Assembly (NCBI RefSeq): GCF_018361265.1
Contig: NZ_JAFLNH010000002.1
Span: forward strand, 558,001-622,000
DNA: 64,000 nucleotides
Source of the DNA: Mycobacterium sp. SM1
GTDB lineage: Bacteria; Actinomycetota; Actinomycetes; Mycobacteriales; Mycobacteriaceae
Direction: 5' to 3'
In this document: positions 47,179 through 56,376 of the stretch, one piece after another
Numbering within the stretch: position 1 is the stretch's first letter
Layout of the letters: every line of letters starts with the position of its first letter
Translations under genes and position numbers: made by a program
Notes under the pieces: model-generated
Told to the model about the DNA's origin: nothing
Database searches by the model: none
Seen by the model: only the letters and a program-made list of their open reading frames with translations

Positions 47179-48069
47179 TTAGGGCCGCACGCTTGACTTC
47201 GCCGGGGCTTTTTTGGCCGGCGCCTTCTTGCTCGGGGCCTTTTTCGCCGAGGCTTTCATGGCCGACGCCTTGCCATCGCCGGAGCGCGCCTTCACACTGG
47301 CCTCCAGCTTGGCGAGCAAGTCGGAGACGTCCTCGGCCTCCTCCAGCTCGGTCGGCTGTTCCTCGACGGTAAACGCCTGCCCGCCTTCAAGTTTCGCATC
47401 TATGAGTTCGCGCAGCTGTTCCTGGTAGATGTCGTGGTAGCGGTCCGGGTTGAACTCTTCGGCCATCGACTCGACCACCTGTCCCGCCATTTTCAGCTCT
47501 GCCGGCTTGATCTCGACTTTTTTGTCCAGCACCGGGAAGTCAGGATCACGGATCTCGTCGGGCCACAACAACGTCTGCACCACCATCACTGTGCGCTTGC
47601 TGAAATCCTTGACCCGCAAGGCCGCAAGTCGGGTCTTGTTGCGCAGCGCGAAATGCGCGATCGCGACGCGATCGGTTTCGGCCAACGTCTTAGCAAGCAG
47701 CACATATGATTTCGATGACTTCCCCTCCGGCTCCAGGAAGTAGCTGCGGTCATACATCATCGGGTCGAGCTCACTGGCCGGGACGAACCCCAGCACCTCG
47801 ATCTCGTGGTTACGCTCCTCCGGCAACGTCGCGATGTCGTCGTCGGTGATCACCACCATCCGGCCGTCATCGGATTCGTACGCCCGCGCGATATCGCTGT
47901 ATTCGACCACCTCACCGCACACCTCACAGACCCGCTGATAGCGGATCCGCCCGTTGTCCCTGGCGTGCACCTGGCGGAACTTGATGTCGTGGTCCTGGGT
48001 CGCGGCGTACACCTTGACCGGCACGTTGACCAGCCCGAAGGAGATCGAGCCCTTCCAGATGGACCGCAT
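47179..48069 (-). CDS. ku: Ku DNA end-binding protein
   Basis: Homodimeric ring that binds double-strand ends and recruits LigD for non-homologous end joining. The 296-residue protein begins MRSIWKGSISFGLVNVPVKV, the standard bacterial Ku start; the frame extends 84 codons upstream without similarity. The core includes QRVCEVCGEVV and the LigD-contact part. The lysine/alanine/proline-rich tail (KKAPSKKAPAKKAPAK) binds DNA and is longer than in M. tuberculosis (273 residues). In M. tuberculosis ku and ligD are direct neighbours; here a cyclase gene and pseudogenes separate them. Confidence 0.95.
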   Translation of the reverse strand: MRSIWKGSISFGLVNVPVKVYAATQDHDIKFRQVHARDNGRIRYQRVCEVCGEVVEYSDIARAYESDDGRMVVITDDDIATLPEERNHEIEVLGFVPASELDPMMYDRSYFLEPEGKSSKSYVLLAKTLAETDRVAIAHFALRNKTRLAALRVKDFSKRTVMVVQTLLWPDEIRDPDFPVLDKKVEIKPAELKMAGQVVESMAEEFNPDRYHDIYQEQLRELIDAKLEGGQAFTVEEQPTELEEAEDVSDLLAKLEASVKARSGDGKASAMKASAKKAPSKKAPAKKAPAKSSVRP

Positions 48070-48193
48070 AGCGTCCAGTATGCCCACATCAGGGCCGGTG
48101 TACCCGGCGATCGGCAATGCATGGCCAGGCGTTGGGATCGGGGCTCGGCGAGGCCGGCGGGTGCGGGTCGCTCTGCAGCGCCCTTCGGCCGCT

Positions 48194-49471
48194 TCACGTG
48201 GGGTACGAGGTGCCGCGAACGGGTCGCTTGCCGGCCGGTTTCCTTCCGATGACGCACCATGTTTCGGCGCGACCCGCGCCCTTGACCGCGATGGTGCCCC
48301 GTGGCCGGCAATCGAATTCATCGCCGACGAGGTCGAAGGTGTTGCGAGTGATCTGGATGACGCCGCTTTGGCCGTGCGACTCCATGCGGCTGGCCATGTT
48401 CACCGTGTCGCCCCACAGGTCGTAGATGAACTTTTTGCGTCCGATGACACCCGCGACCACCGCGCCGGAGTTGATGCCGATGCGGAAGGCGAGCCTGCGC
48501 CCGCCGAACGTCCGCTCGCTGATCGCTTCCTGCATGTCAAGCGCGAGGTTGACCAGGGCCCGGGCATGGTCGGCGCGCGGGCGCGGCACGCCGGCGGCGA
48601 CCATGTAGCAATCTCCGATCGTCTTGATTTTCTCCAGGTCGTACTTGTCGACGAGCGCGTCGAAGCACTGGAACACCTCGTTGAGCAGATCAACCAGGCT
48701 CAGTGGCGTCATGGTCGCCGCCAGCGGGGTGAACTCGACGATGTCGGCGAACAGGATGCTCGCGTGGTCGTAGTGCGCGGCGATCGCGCGCGGTTCCGTC
48801 TTCAGCGCCTCGCAGATCTCCTTCGGCAAGATGTTGAGCAGCAGCGTCTCCGAGCGTTCCTGGAAGAAGTTGCGGGCACCGACGAAATGGTGCAGCAGCC
48901 CGAACGTGATTGCGACCACCGTTCCGACGTTGAGCGCGAAGAACCAGGTGACGAAGGTGTCGGGCAGGTGCGCCGGCGCCAGATGCGGCTGCAGCAGCGC
49001 GGTCGCGACCAGCAGCGCGACGAAGCCAACGATCCAAGCCCGTGTCCGCCTGGGGGCTTCGAGCAGCAATGACCCCAGCGGACACAGCGCGGCCCAGATG
49101 ATGACCGCGCTGGATTGCCGGAAGCCGCCCAGCGCGAGCGTCACCAGCCACGGCAGGGTCAGGATCAAAAGCAGTTGAGTGAGGCGGTAGAACTCGAGGC
49201 TGCGCTTCCAGGCGAAGAGGGCGGTGTTCACCGGCGTGAAGACCGAATAGAACGCCGGTATTGCCGCGGCAAGCGGGACGTGCATCAGCAGGTAGATCAG
49301 GCTCCACAGCACCGTGAGCGGCAGCGTTCCCGCGAACAGCACGACGGCGAGACGCTTCTGCAGCGCCATTTCGCTGCTATCGGTGGCTGCGGCACCGAGG
49401 TGTCCCACCCACGCGGCGAGGCCATGGTCCCAACGGGTACGCCGGGACGGCAAACCAACGTGCATCGGCAC
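48194..49471 (-). CDS. Membrane-bound class III adenylate cyclase (Rv1625c-like)
   Basis: A 425-residue cyclase with about six N-terminal membrane helices (residues 40-205) and a catalytic domain (about 235-415). All canonical residues are visible: the metal aspartate in LFADIVEFTPL, the purine-specifying lysine in LEKIKTIGDCYMV with the second metal aspartate, the specifying aspartate in YDLWGDTVNMASRM, and the transition-state Asn and Arg in the same motif. It should make cAMP as a homodimer, like M. tuberculosis Rv1625c. A start near GTG/ATG 49471 is uncertain. It lies between ku and the decayed sugar genes. Confidence 0.88.
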   Translation of the reverse strand: MPMHVGLPSRRTRWDHGLAAWVGHLGAAATDSSEMALQKRLAVVLFAGTLPLTVLWSLIYLLMHVPLAAAIPAFYSVFTPVNTALFAWKRSLEFYRLTQLLLILTLPWLVTLALGGFRQSSAVIIWAALCPLGSLLLEAPRRTRAWIVGFVALLVATALLQPHLAPAHLPDTFVTWFFALNVGTVVAITFGLLHHFVGARNFFQERSETLLLNILPKEICEALKTEPRAIAAHYDHASILFADIVEFTPLAATMTPLSLVDLLNEVFQCFDALVDKYDLEKIKTIGDCYMVAAGVPRPRADHARALVNLALDMQEAISERTFGGRRLAFRIGINSGAVVAGVIGRKKFIYDLWGDTVNMASRMESHGQSGVIQITRNTFDLVGDEFDCRPRGTIAVKGAGRAETWCVIGRKPAGKRPVRGTSYPT

Positions 49472-49515
49472 CTCCGGCGGCTGAGCTTTCCGTCCAGCTA
49501 CCCCCGATACGTTAG

Positions 49516-49802
49516 CTATCGGCGACGCTTGTTACGGCATTTCAGTGGCGTGACCCGTGATGCGCCGGCCAACCAGTCGTCGGTGACGGCTACTCGCGCG
49601 GTCGCCATCCGGGTCGCGGTGATGCTTCCCGGCACAAGTTGTGCGCCGGAGGGATTGACGTGATCGCTGATGCACCGCCCGTTCGGGTCGTCTGCGATAC
49701 GGCTGCGGAAATCGACGTCGCGGCCGGGCCTTGAGAGTCCGACGGCCACGTTGAGCACGGTGCCGCCAACGTGCTCGACGCTGACTTGCCGGGGCGGCTC
49801 AT
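49516..49802 (-). pseudogene. PfkB-family sugar kinase remnant
   Basis: After a start ATG that overlaps the preceding stop (ATGA at 49802), the frame shifts into RQVSVEHVGGTVLNVAVGLS, RPGRDVDFRSRIADDPNGRC and ARVAVTDD. This is the ribokinase/fructokinase N-terminal region (substrate loop and GG motif). The very N-terminal strand is missing and the gene ends at KCRNKRRR before the catalytic DTxGAGD motif. Clearly non-functional. It pairs with the mannitol dehydrogenase remnant upstream. Confidence 0.7.
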
Positions 49803-50150
49803 GCCCCGTCCTCGCGGAGCAACACCTCCAGCGTGGCTCGTGCCCCGCGGCGATGCAACGATTCCAGCGCCCCGCGATAGGCCTCGCTGAAGTGCGCCAC
49901 CAGCGCCGCCAAATCCCCGAACACCGCGGTGTTCTCGATGAAGGCGGTGGGCGCGCTGCGAGCGGGTGATCGGCACCAGCGACGCGACCACCGGCCGCAG
50001 CGTTGGGTGGCTTCGCGGAATCGAAGGATGACATCAGGAATTCGGCCAGCAGGGGGTCGCGGGCGGCGTCGTGGACCAGCCGGTACCCGCACAGGTAGGC
50101 GAAATAGCGTAGGCATTGGTGGCCGGGGTGATCCGACGCAGTCAGGGTTG
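49799..50150 (-). pseudogene. Mannitol/fructuronate-type dehydrogenase C-terminal remnant
   Basis: One frame reads SDHPGHQCLRYFAYLCGYRL then VHDAARDPLLAEFLMSSFDS, which matches the helical C-terminal domain of polyol (mannitol) dehydrogenases; another frame carries the gene's end, AFIENTAVFGDLAALVAHFS then EAYRGALESLHRRGARATLE. Between them a part of the domain is deleted and the frame changes. The N-terminal NAD-binding domain is gone; the 50151-50382 bases up to ligD hold nothing recognisable. Confidence 0.65.
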
Positions 50151-50382
50151 TGCTGTTTAGTTGCACGGCGCTGCGCCCTATCTCTTGACTCCTTCCTGGT
50201 CGGGGCCCGCATCGCCGGGTGCCGCCACACGCCTCGACGGTACGACGACAACCCGCCCCGCCGGGGTGTGTGCGACGGCGCTGGGCAATCTGGTGGGCGG
50301 TTCGACGGTGCCGGGGTGACGGGGAGGGCTCGAGGCGAGCGACACCGGCACCGTCACGGCGTGGGCGACGTACCGTGAGCCT

Positions 50383-52698
50383 ATGAAGTGGGCGCAGGCT
50401 CGGCCGCGAGTGCAGCTCACCAACGCCGACAAGGTGCTGTATCCCGCCAGCGGGACGACCAAGAAAGACGTCTTCGGCTACTACACCACCATCGCCGACG
50501 TCCTGCTGCCACACATCGCCGGTCGCCCCGCCACCCGAAAACGCTGGCCCGACGGTGTGCAGGAGCCGTCGTTCTTCGAAAAGCAACTCGCCTCCTCGGC
50601 GCCCGACTGGCTGCCCCGTGCCAGCGTGACGCACCGGTCCGGAACGACGACCTATCCGATCATCGACAGCCCCGCCGCGCTGGCCTGGATCGCCCAGCAG
50701 GCGGCGCTGGAGGTGCACGTGCCGCAGTGGCGGTTCGTCGCCGCGTGGACGCGCGGTGGGGAAAAGTTAAAGCCCGGCCCGGCAACGCGTTTGGTGTTCG
50801 ACCTCGACCCTGGTGACGGTGTGGTGATGGCTCAGCTGGCTGCGGTGGCACGCGCCATTCGCGACCTGATCGCCGATATCGGGCTGAGGACCCTCCCGGT
50901 CACCAGCGGCAGCAAAGGGCTGCACCTCTACGCTCCGCTGGACAAGCCGGTGAGTTCCAGGGGCGCGACCGTATTGGCCAAACGCATTGCGCAGCAATTA
51001 GAACAGACGATGCCGGCGTTAGTCACGGCGACCATGGCCAAAAGCGTCCGTGCGGGCAAGGTGTTCGTCGACTGGAGTCAGAATGACGGATCGAAGACCA
51101 CCATCGCGCCGTACTCGCTGCGCGGCCGGGAGTGGCCGACGGTGGCCGCGCCACGCGCCTGGGAGGAACTCGACGATCCGGCGTTGCGGCAGCTGCGCTA
51201 CGACGAGGTGCTGGCCCGTGTCGCCCGTGACGGTGATCTGCTGGCGCCGCTGGATGCCGATCTAGCCGTGGACCGGCTGACGCCCTACCGCGGCAGGCGT
51301 GACCCGTCAAAAACACCCGAACCGATACCCAGCGCGAAACCTATTACCGGCCAATACAATACACAAAGCAATATATTTGTCATCCAGGAGCACCATGCCC
51401 GCCGGCTGCACTACGACTTCCGGCTGGAGCACGACGGTGTGCTGGTGTCGTGGGCGGTGCCGAAAAACCTGCCCGACACCCCATCGGTGAGCCATCTCGC
51501 GATACGCACCGAGGACCATCCCCTGGAATACGCCGCCTTCGAGGGCGCCATCCCCAAGGGTGAATACGGTGCCGGCACGGTCATCATCTGGGACGCCGGC
51601 ACCTATGACACCGAGAAGTTCCGCGATGACGAGGTCATCGTCACGCTGCACGGCAACCGGATATCCGGGCGCTACGCGCTGATTCACACCAACGGCAACC
51701 AGTGGCTGATACATCGGATGAAAGACCAGAAGGCTTTCCGCTTCGACGAGCTCTACCCGATGCTGGCCACCGGGGGCTCGGTAGCCAACCTGACATCCGG
51801 CCGGTGGGCGTTCGAAGGCAAGTGGGACGGTTACCGGCTGCTGGTCGACGCCGACCACGGCCGGGTACGGCTGCGGTCCCGCAGCGGACGCGACGTCACC
51901 CAAGAGCATCCCCAATTACATTCAGTAGCAGCTGATCTCGTCGATCACCATGTCGTGCTTGACGGGGAGCTCGTCGCGCTTGACAAATCCGGGGTACCGA
52001 GATTCGCCGAACTGCAGAACCGCCTCCGTGGCGCCCACCTCGAGTTCTGGGCGTTCGACCTGCTCTACCTCGACGGCCGCTCGCTGCTGCGGGCCACATA
52101 CAACGACCGGCGCCAGCTACTGGAAACCCTTTCCAGAACAAGCAATCTCATCGTTCCAGACTTGCTGCCCGGCGACGGCGCCGACGCGCTGGCGTATTCC
52201 CGCAAGCACGGCTGGGAGGGCGTGATCGCCAAGAGACGCGACTCAACCTATCGGCCCGGTCGGCGCTCGGCGTCATGGATCAAACACAAACACTGGAACA
52301 CCCAGGAAGTCGTCATCGGCGGCTGGCGTGCGGGTGAAGGCGGGCGCGCCGGCGGGATCGGCTCGCTGCTGGTGGGTATCCCGGGGCCGAGTGGCCTGCA
52401 TTTCGCCGGCCGCGTCGGCACCGGTTTCACCGAGCGCGCGCTCGCCGATCTCAAGAAACGCCTGGCGCCGCTGCAAACCGGCGAATCTCCGTTTGATGCA
52501 CCGCTGTCCGCCCGCGACGCCAAGGGTGCGACATTCGTCAAGCCGGTGCTGGTCGGGGAGGTGCGCTACAGCGAGTGGACCGCCGACGGCCGGCTGCGCC
52601 AGCCGAGCTGGCGAGGGCTGCGGGAGGACAAGAATCCGAGCGAAGTAGCGCGGGAAGCAGCCAGCCAGCATGCGGCCGGCCACGTATCGCATGGCTGA
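50383..52698 (+). CDS. ligD: Multifunctional end-joining DNA ligase LigD
   Basis: The 771-residue enzyme has the mycobacterial order polymerase-phosphoesterase-ligase. The polymerase/primase part (1 to about 290) has VFDLDPGDGVVMAQL with its metal aspartates and VTSGSKGLHLYAP. The 3'-phosphoesterase (about 325-450) has FVIQEHHARRLHYDFRLEHD and AFEGAIPKGEYGAG. The ATP ligase has FEGKWDGYRL with the adenylated lysine at residue 480, VLDGELVALD and EGVIAKRRDS. ATG 50383 is used; M. tuberculosis LigD begins with a slightly different leader. It partners Ku encoded 2.3 kb away. Confidence 0.95.
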   Translation: MKWAQARPRVQLTNADKVLYPASGTTKKDVFGYYTTIADVLLPHIAGRPATRKRWPDGVQEPSFFEKQLASSAPDWLPRASVTHRSGTTTYPIIDSPAALAWIAQQAALEVHVPQWRFVAAWTRGGEKLKPGPATRLVFDLDPGDGVVMAQLAAVARAIRDLIADIGLRTLPVTSGSKGLHLYAPLDKPVSSRGATVLAKRIAQQLEQTMPALVTATMAKSVRAGKVFVDWSQNDGSKTTIAPYSLRGREWPTVAAPRAWEELDDPALRQLRYDEVLARVARDGDLLAPLDADLAVDRLTPYRGRRDPSKTPEPIPSAKPITGQYNTQSNIFVIQEHHARRLHYDFRLEHDGVLVSWAVPKNLPDTPSVSHLAIRTEDHPLEYAAFEGAIPKGEYGAGTVIIWDAGTYDTEKFRDDEVIVTLHGNRISGRYALIHTNGNQWLIHRMKDQKAFRFDELYPMLATGGSVANLTSGRWAFEGKWDGYRLLVDADHGRVRLRSRSGRDVTQEHPQLHSVAADLVDHHVVLDGELVALDKSGVPRFAELQNRLRGAHLEFWAFDLLYLDGRSLLRATYNDRRQLLETLSRTSNLIVPDLLPGDGADALAYSRKHGWEGVIAKRRDSTYRPGRRSASWIKHKHWNTQEVVIGGWRAGEGGRAGGIGSLLVGIPGPSGLHFAGRVGTGFTERALADLKKRLAPLQTGESPFDAPLSARDAKGATFVKPVLVGEVRYSEWTADGRLRQPSWRGLREDKNPSEVAREAASQHAAGHVSHG

Positions 52699-52706
52699 GC
52701 CGCCGG

Positions 52707-53624
52707 CTATGTGCGGATGGCGCGCACGAACCTGATCGCGGCCGCCGGGCCGGTCTGCGCGTCGTCCGGCGGGGGAGCCAGCCCGGCGGCCGCGAACAAC
52801 TCGGCGAGCACCGATCTGCTTGTGTCCCAGCCGTTGGCCTGCAGGTGCGCCGCGACATCGGTGTGCTCGCCGGGATAGGTCAACTCGGCAATGTCGAGAT
52901 CCAGGCCGTGCTCGCGCCACAGCTCGGTCATTGTCTTCCGGCGATCCTGATCCGCCTCGAACTCACCTGCAACCGATCCATAGTCGGCAGCCAGCCGGCT
53001 GCCGGTGGCGCTGAGCTCCGTGATGGTGTCCAGCAGCCGAACCTCGGCCTGTGGGGGCAGAAATCCGATGAGCACTCCTTCGGCGAGCCACGCCGTTGGC
53101 TGGCTGCGGTGGAAGCCGGCCCGCTGCAACGCGGCTGGCCAGTCTCCGCGGAGATCGATGCCCACGGGGCGGTGTTCGGTGGTCGGCTCGGCGCCGAGCT
53201 GCGACAGCGTCGTAGTCTTGAATTCGATTACCTCGGGCTGGTCGATCTCATACACGGTGGTTCCCGCCGGCCATTGCAACCGGTACGCGCGGGCATCCAA
53301 CCCGGACGCCACGATCACCACCTGCCGAATGCCCGCCCGTCCGGCGTCGGCGAAGAAGTCGTCGAAAAACCGTGCCCGTGCGGCGAAGGTGTCGACCATC
53401 CGCGGAAACGCGGCGCGGGGTTCGATGGTGTCGAAATCCAGCTCGCCGGCCGCCATGCGGGTGAACACGTCGATGCCGACCGCGCGCACCAGGGGCTCGG
53501 CGAATGGGTCGCTGATCACCGGCTGTGGGCGCCTGGTTGCGGCCGCGCGGGCGGCGGCGACCATGGTGGCGGTGGCTCCGACGCTGGTCGCCAGGTCCCA
53601 GGTGTCGTCATCGGTTCGTGCCAT
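52707..53624 (-). CDS. S-adenosylmethionine-dependent methyltransferase (TIGR00027/LCMT-like)
   Basis: A 305-residue member of the leucine carboxyl methyltransferase-like family that is expanded in mycobacteria. The typical start [20 protein letters not shown], then [14 protein letters not shown], the SAM site [20 protein letters not shown] and [16 protein letters not shown], and [14 protein letters not shown]. Substrate unknown. Convergent with ligD, eight bases apart. Confidence 0.92.
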   Translation of the reverse strand: MARTDDDTWDLATSVGATATMVAAARAAATRRPQPVISDPFAEPLVRAVGIDVFTRMAAGELDFDTIEPRAAFPRMVDTFAARARFFDDFFADAGRAGIRQVVIVASGLDARAYRLQWPAGTTVYEIDQPEVIEFKTTTLSQLGAEPTTEHRPVGIDLRGDWPAALQRAGFHRSQPTAWLAEGVLIGFLPPQAEVRLLDTITELSATGSRLAADYGSVAGEFEADQDRRKTMTELWREHGLDLDIAELTYPGEHTDVAAHLQANGWDTSRSVLAELFAAAGLAPPPDDAQTGPAAAIRFVRAIRT

Positions 53625-53817
53625 AGCCAGTCCTTCGATGTCGTGGATGCCGTGGATGTCGCATCGCGGTGTGCCTTCCTACCCCACCATAGGTGGCTGG
53701 CCGCACACCGTTTCCGCCTAGCGGGCGCACCGGGTCCGCCGTCCGCGGTGTTCCCCAGATGCACCCGGGACCCGGGTGGCAGCCGGGCGCATTCCCCCGA
53801 TGAACCGGGTTGACGGC

Positions 53818-55125
53818 TCAGCGGCGGGCTGCGGCTGTCGCAGCAGGCACCGCGAACGGCGGTGTCCCGACGCCGACGATCGAATGGCTGGCCCACGGGG
53901 TTTGCTCGGTGATTTGCCCGGTGGCGCTCCGATCGCCCACGGTGATTATCACCGTGCGTGTCTGCTGCACAAGCTCAGCGGACAGGTGATCGAAAACTAT
54001 TCCTCGCCAATGGTATTGACCATCGACGGGGTCGAGGTAACCGGCTAGCCGGACGCGCGCCGCCTGGCTGGTGCCGGCGATCGTGAGGGTCGCCGCACCG
54101 TCGTAGGCCGCGTCGTCGCCCGCGCCGGACGACAAGTCGAACGCCGATCGCACCACGCGGTGGTGGGGGCTTCGCAGGTGAACGCGCTCGTTGAATAGCC
54201 GTTGGCTGCTGCGGCGCACTTCGATGCGGGTAGCCCCGGCCCGCATCATCAACGCGAGGCACCCGACGATGTAGCGTGTCTGCGCTTTGATACCGGGCCC
54301 GGCAAGCAGAAAGTAGTTGGGAAAGCCGTGAATGGCCACACCGTGGTAGGGCTCCATGCCGTCGCACCAGGCTCGCCGGATGGTCACTCCGCGCGCGCCG
54401 AAAAGCTTCGGCCCGCAAATCTCGTCGGGGATGGTGAACCCGGTGCCATAGATGATCGCGTCGACGTCGTGGTGGACGCCGTCACGGGTGCGGACACCCG
54501 ACGCGGTCACCGCGTCGATGGTCACGCCCACGAGTTGGGGCTCCCACCGCCGCGGGACGCCGCCCGCCAGCAGCCGAGCTCCCGGCAGGCGGCGTCGCAG
54601 CCAGCTCTTGGCGCGGGCACCCGCAGAGGGGAGTCGCGGGATGACCCGGCGTGGGGGTTGCGCGAACACCATGACCGCCGCCGAGCTGGTCAGCCGGCCG
54701 AGGTGGGTTGCGGCGGTGGTGTCGACGCCGATCACGGCGATTCGCTTTCCGGCCGGATCGAAATCGTGATCCCAGGCTGCGGCGTGAAACGACGGTCCGC
54801 GAAAGTCGTTGCGCCCGGGAAAATCCGGGATCCAGGGAACGAAGCCGGGCTGGTGCGCTGCGATGACTACCCGAGCGCGGCAGACCTCGCCGCCGCGGAT
54901 TTTCAGCGTCCAGGTGTCGGTGTCGTCATCAAAGACCAAGCAGCTGACGTCGTGGTTGAGTCGTAGCCGGTGGTGCAGGGCCGGCGGGACGCTGCCGCGC
55001 GGCGCCCGCTCGAGCATCACGAAGTCGGTGATGCCGGTGTCGAGCAGTTCAGCCCCGAGGCGCACGCCGGCCGCGCCCGCGCCGACGACAGCGACCTGAT
55101 GGGGTTCCACGGCTGCCAGGCTCAC
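53818..55125 (-). CDS. FAD-dependent monooxygenase-like protein with DUF4873 tail (Rv0943c-like)
   Basis: A 435-residue flavoprotein of the BVMO/FMO type. The FAD motif VAVVGAGAAGVRLGAELL starts at about residue 11, and the FMO-type FRGPSFHAAAWDHD is followed by a second Rossmann motif IAVIGVDTTAATHLG that departs from GxGxxG. The usual GGTW and substrate-loop region after the first FAD strand is missing, shortening this part by some tens of residues. DUF4873 (YDGAATLTIAGTSQAARVRL) forms the end. GTG 55125 overlaps the diiron gene stop (GTGA), so the pair forms an operon. Catalysis is uncertain. Confidence 0.78.
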   Translation of the reverse strand: MSLAAVEPHQVAVVGAGAAGVRLGAELLDTGITDFVMLERAPRGSVPPALHHRLRLNHDVSCLVFDDDTDTWTLKIRGGEVCRARVVIAAHQPGFVPWIPDFPGRNDFRGPSFHAAAWDHDFDPAGKRIAVIGVDTTAATHLGRLTSSAAVMVFAQPPRRVIPRLPSAGARAKSWLRRRLPGARLLAGGVPRRWEPQLVGVTIDAVTASGVRTRDGVHHDVDAIIYGTGFTIPDEICGPKLFGARGVTIRRAWCDGMEPYHGVAIHGFPNYFLLAGPGIKAQTRYIVGCLALMMRAGATRIEVRRSSQRLFNERVHLRSPHHRVVRSAFDLSSGAGDDAAYDGAATLTIAGTSQAARVRLAGYLDPVDGQYHWRGIVFDHLSAELVQQTRTVIITVGDRSATGQITEQTPWASHSIVGVGTPPFAVPAATAAARR

Positions 55126-56024
55126 AGAAACCCGCTGCGCGCCCACATCCGGCGCGCAAGCGGGCCGAGCAATCCCAGCTCTGTCAAAAACGCCGCCAGC
55201 GGGGCGAATCCGGCCACCATAACGTCGTGGCGGTGGGGGCTGTTGCGGGCGGTTTCGCGTGCTTGACGCACATTTAGGCCCGCCCGCGCGTAGGGGACCG
55301 GGTTGGTGAGCAGGTAGCGGAAAAACCATCCCCCCAGCCCGTTGATGTTAGCCACGAACCACCGGCCCAGCCGTGACATCTCGGGCACCCGCCGGCGCAG
55401 GCCATCGCGCGCGAACTGGATGTGGCGGGATTCTTCGGTGACGTGAATCCGCATCAACCGCTGGACCAACGGCTGCAATTCGGGGTCGTCCATCATCTGG
55501 CGCTGCAAAGCGTCGAAGATTTCTTCGCCGATCAGCGCGGCCACCCACAACAGCGCGCCGCGAAATAGCAGCGGCAGGATGTTGATGATCACCCGTTGGT
55601 AGCGCCGCGGGGTCACCGGTTTGGCGCCGACGCGCTCGATGGCCTTGCCGAACATCACCATATGACGGGTTTCATCGCCCAGCTCGGTCAGCGCGTAATG
55701 CGATTCGGATGCGGCGGGGTCCTCGTGGATGAGTCGCCGCAGCAATCCCTGATTCAGGACGTTCTCAAACCAGATGCCCGCCGAGAGCGTGTTGACCAGC
55801 TCCTGGCGGGACAACTCGACGCGCTGCGCGCGGGTCATCTCATCCCACATCGGGGTGCCATACAGGGACACCGTCTTGGGCGGCAGGTAGAACTTGTCCG
55901 GGTCGAGCGGCGCGTCCCAGTCGATATCGACGACCGGCGCGTAGGACTTCTTCACCGAGCCCTTCAGCAACCGCTCGGAGAACTCCTCACGGCTCGGCCC
56001 GCCTCGCGTCGCCGCGGTGGTCAT
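55122..56024 (-). CDS. AurF-type diiron oxygenase-like protein
   Basis: A 300-residue, mostly helical protein similar to p-aminobenzoate N-oxygenase AurF. Four-helix-bundle metal ligands are visible as paired motifs: ENVLNQGLLRRL, LTELGDETRHMVMF (ExxH), IGEEIFDALQ and HVTEESRHIQFARD (ExxRH). A start at ATG 56024 is supported by an excellent AGGAGG upstream, which is part of the MIRU repeat. It is followed directly by the monooxygenase gene. The substrate and physiological role are unknown. Confidence 0.8.
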   Translation of the reverse strand: MTTAATRGGPSREEFSERLLKGSVKKSYAPVVDIDWDAPLDPDKFYLPPKTVSLYGTPMWDEMTRAQRVELSRQELVNTLSAGIWFENVLNQGLLRRLIHEDPAASESHYALTELGDETRHMVMFGKAIERVGAKPVTPRRYQRVIINILPLLFRGALLWVAALIGEEIFDALQRQMMDDPELQPLVQRLMRIHVTEESRHIQFARDGLRRRVPEMSRLGRWFVANINGLGGWFFRYLLTNPVPYARAGLNVRQARETARNSPHRHDVMVAGFAPLAAFLTELGLLGPLARRMWARSGFL

Positions 56025-56030
56025 AACGCG

Positions 56031-56233
56031 GCTCCTCCTCATCGCTTCGCTCTGCGTCGTCGCCAGCACACGTCGCTGGCGCCGCTCCTCCTCATCGCTT
56101 CGCTCTGCGTCGTCGCCAGCACACGTCGCTGGCGCCGCTCCTCCTCATCGCTTCGCTCTGCGTCGTCGCCAGCGCACGTCGCTGGCGCCGCTCCTCCTCA
56201 TCGCTTCGCTCTGCGTCGTCGCCAGCGCGCGTC
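56031..56233. repeat. MIRU-type 53-bp tandem repeat, 3.8 copies
   Basis: Copies lie at 56031-56083, 56084-56136, 56137-56189 and a partial one from 56190. Copies 1 and 2 are identical; copy 3 has one change. The core GCTCCTCCTCATCGC-TTCGCTCTGCGTCGTCGCC resembles the mycobacterial interspersed repetitive unit. On the minus strand every unit ends ATGAGGAGGAGC, so the last copy donates the ribosome binding site of the diiron gene. The remaining 56234-56376 region to cobF should hold its promoter. Confidence 0.88.
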
Positions 56234-56376
56234 ATCGCCGACGTCCGTTCATAGGTGTTTCATGGGTGCTGTTCCAGACGGTAGGAAGAACCCGGGCAAC
56301 ATGTCAATACCCATGGTACCGGATACCGCCAGTCCCCGATAGCCCACGGGAGCGGCTGGTTGTAGGCTGTGCGCGC

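Noticed and set aside
48070-48321. 84-codon N-terminal extension of Ku
   Set aside because: No bacterial Ku has such a leader and the sequence overlaps noncoding DNA; MRSIWKG is the family start.
50178-50462. Minus-strand ORF overlapping the ligD start
   Set aside because: No domain, and it extends into the ligD coding start; chance ORF in GC-rich DNA.
56031-56233. Possible CRISPR array
   Set aside because: Repeats are head-to-tail with no spacers between the 53-bp units; this is a MIRU-type tandem repeat, and no cas genes exist in the window.
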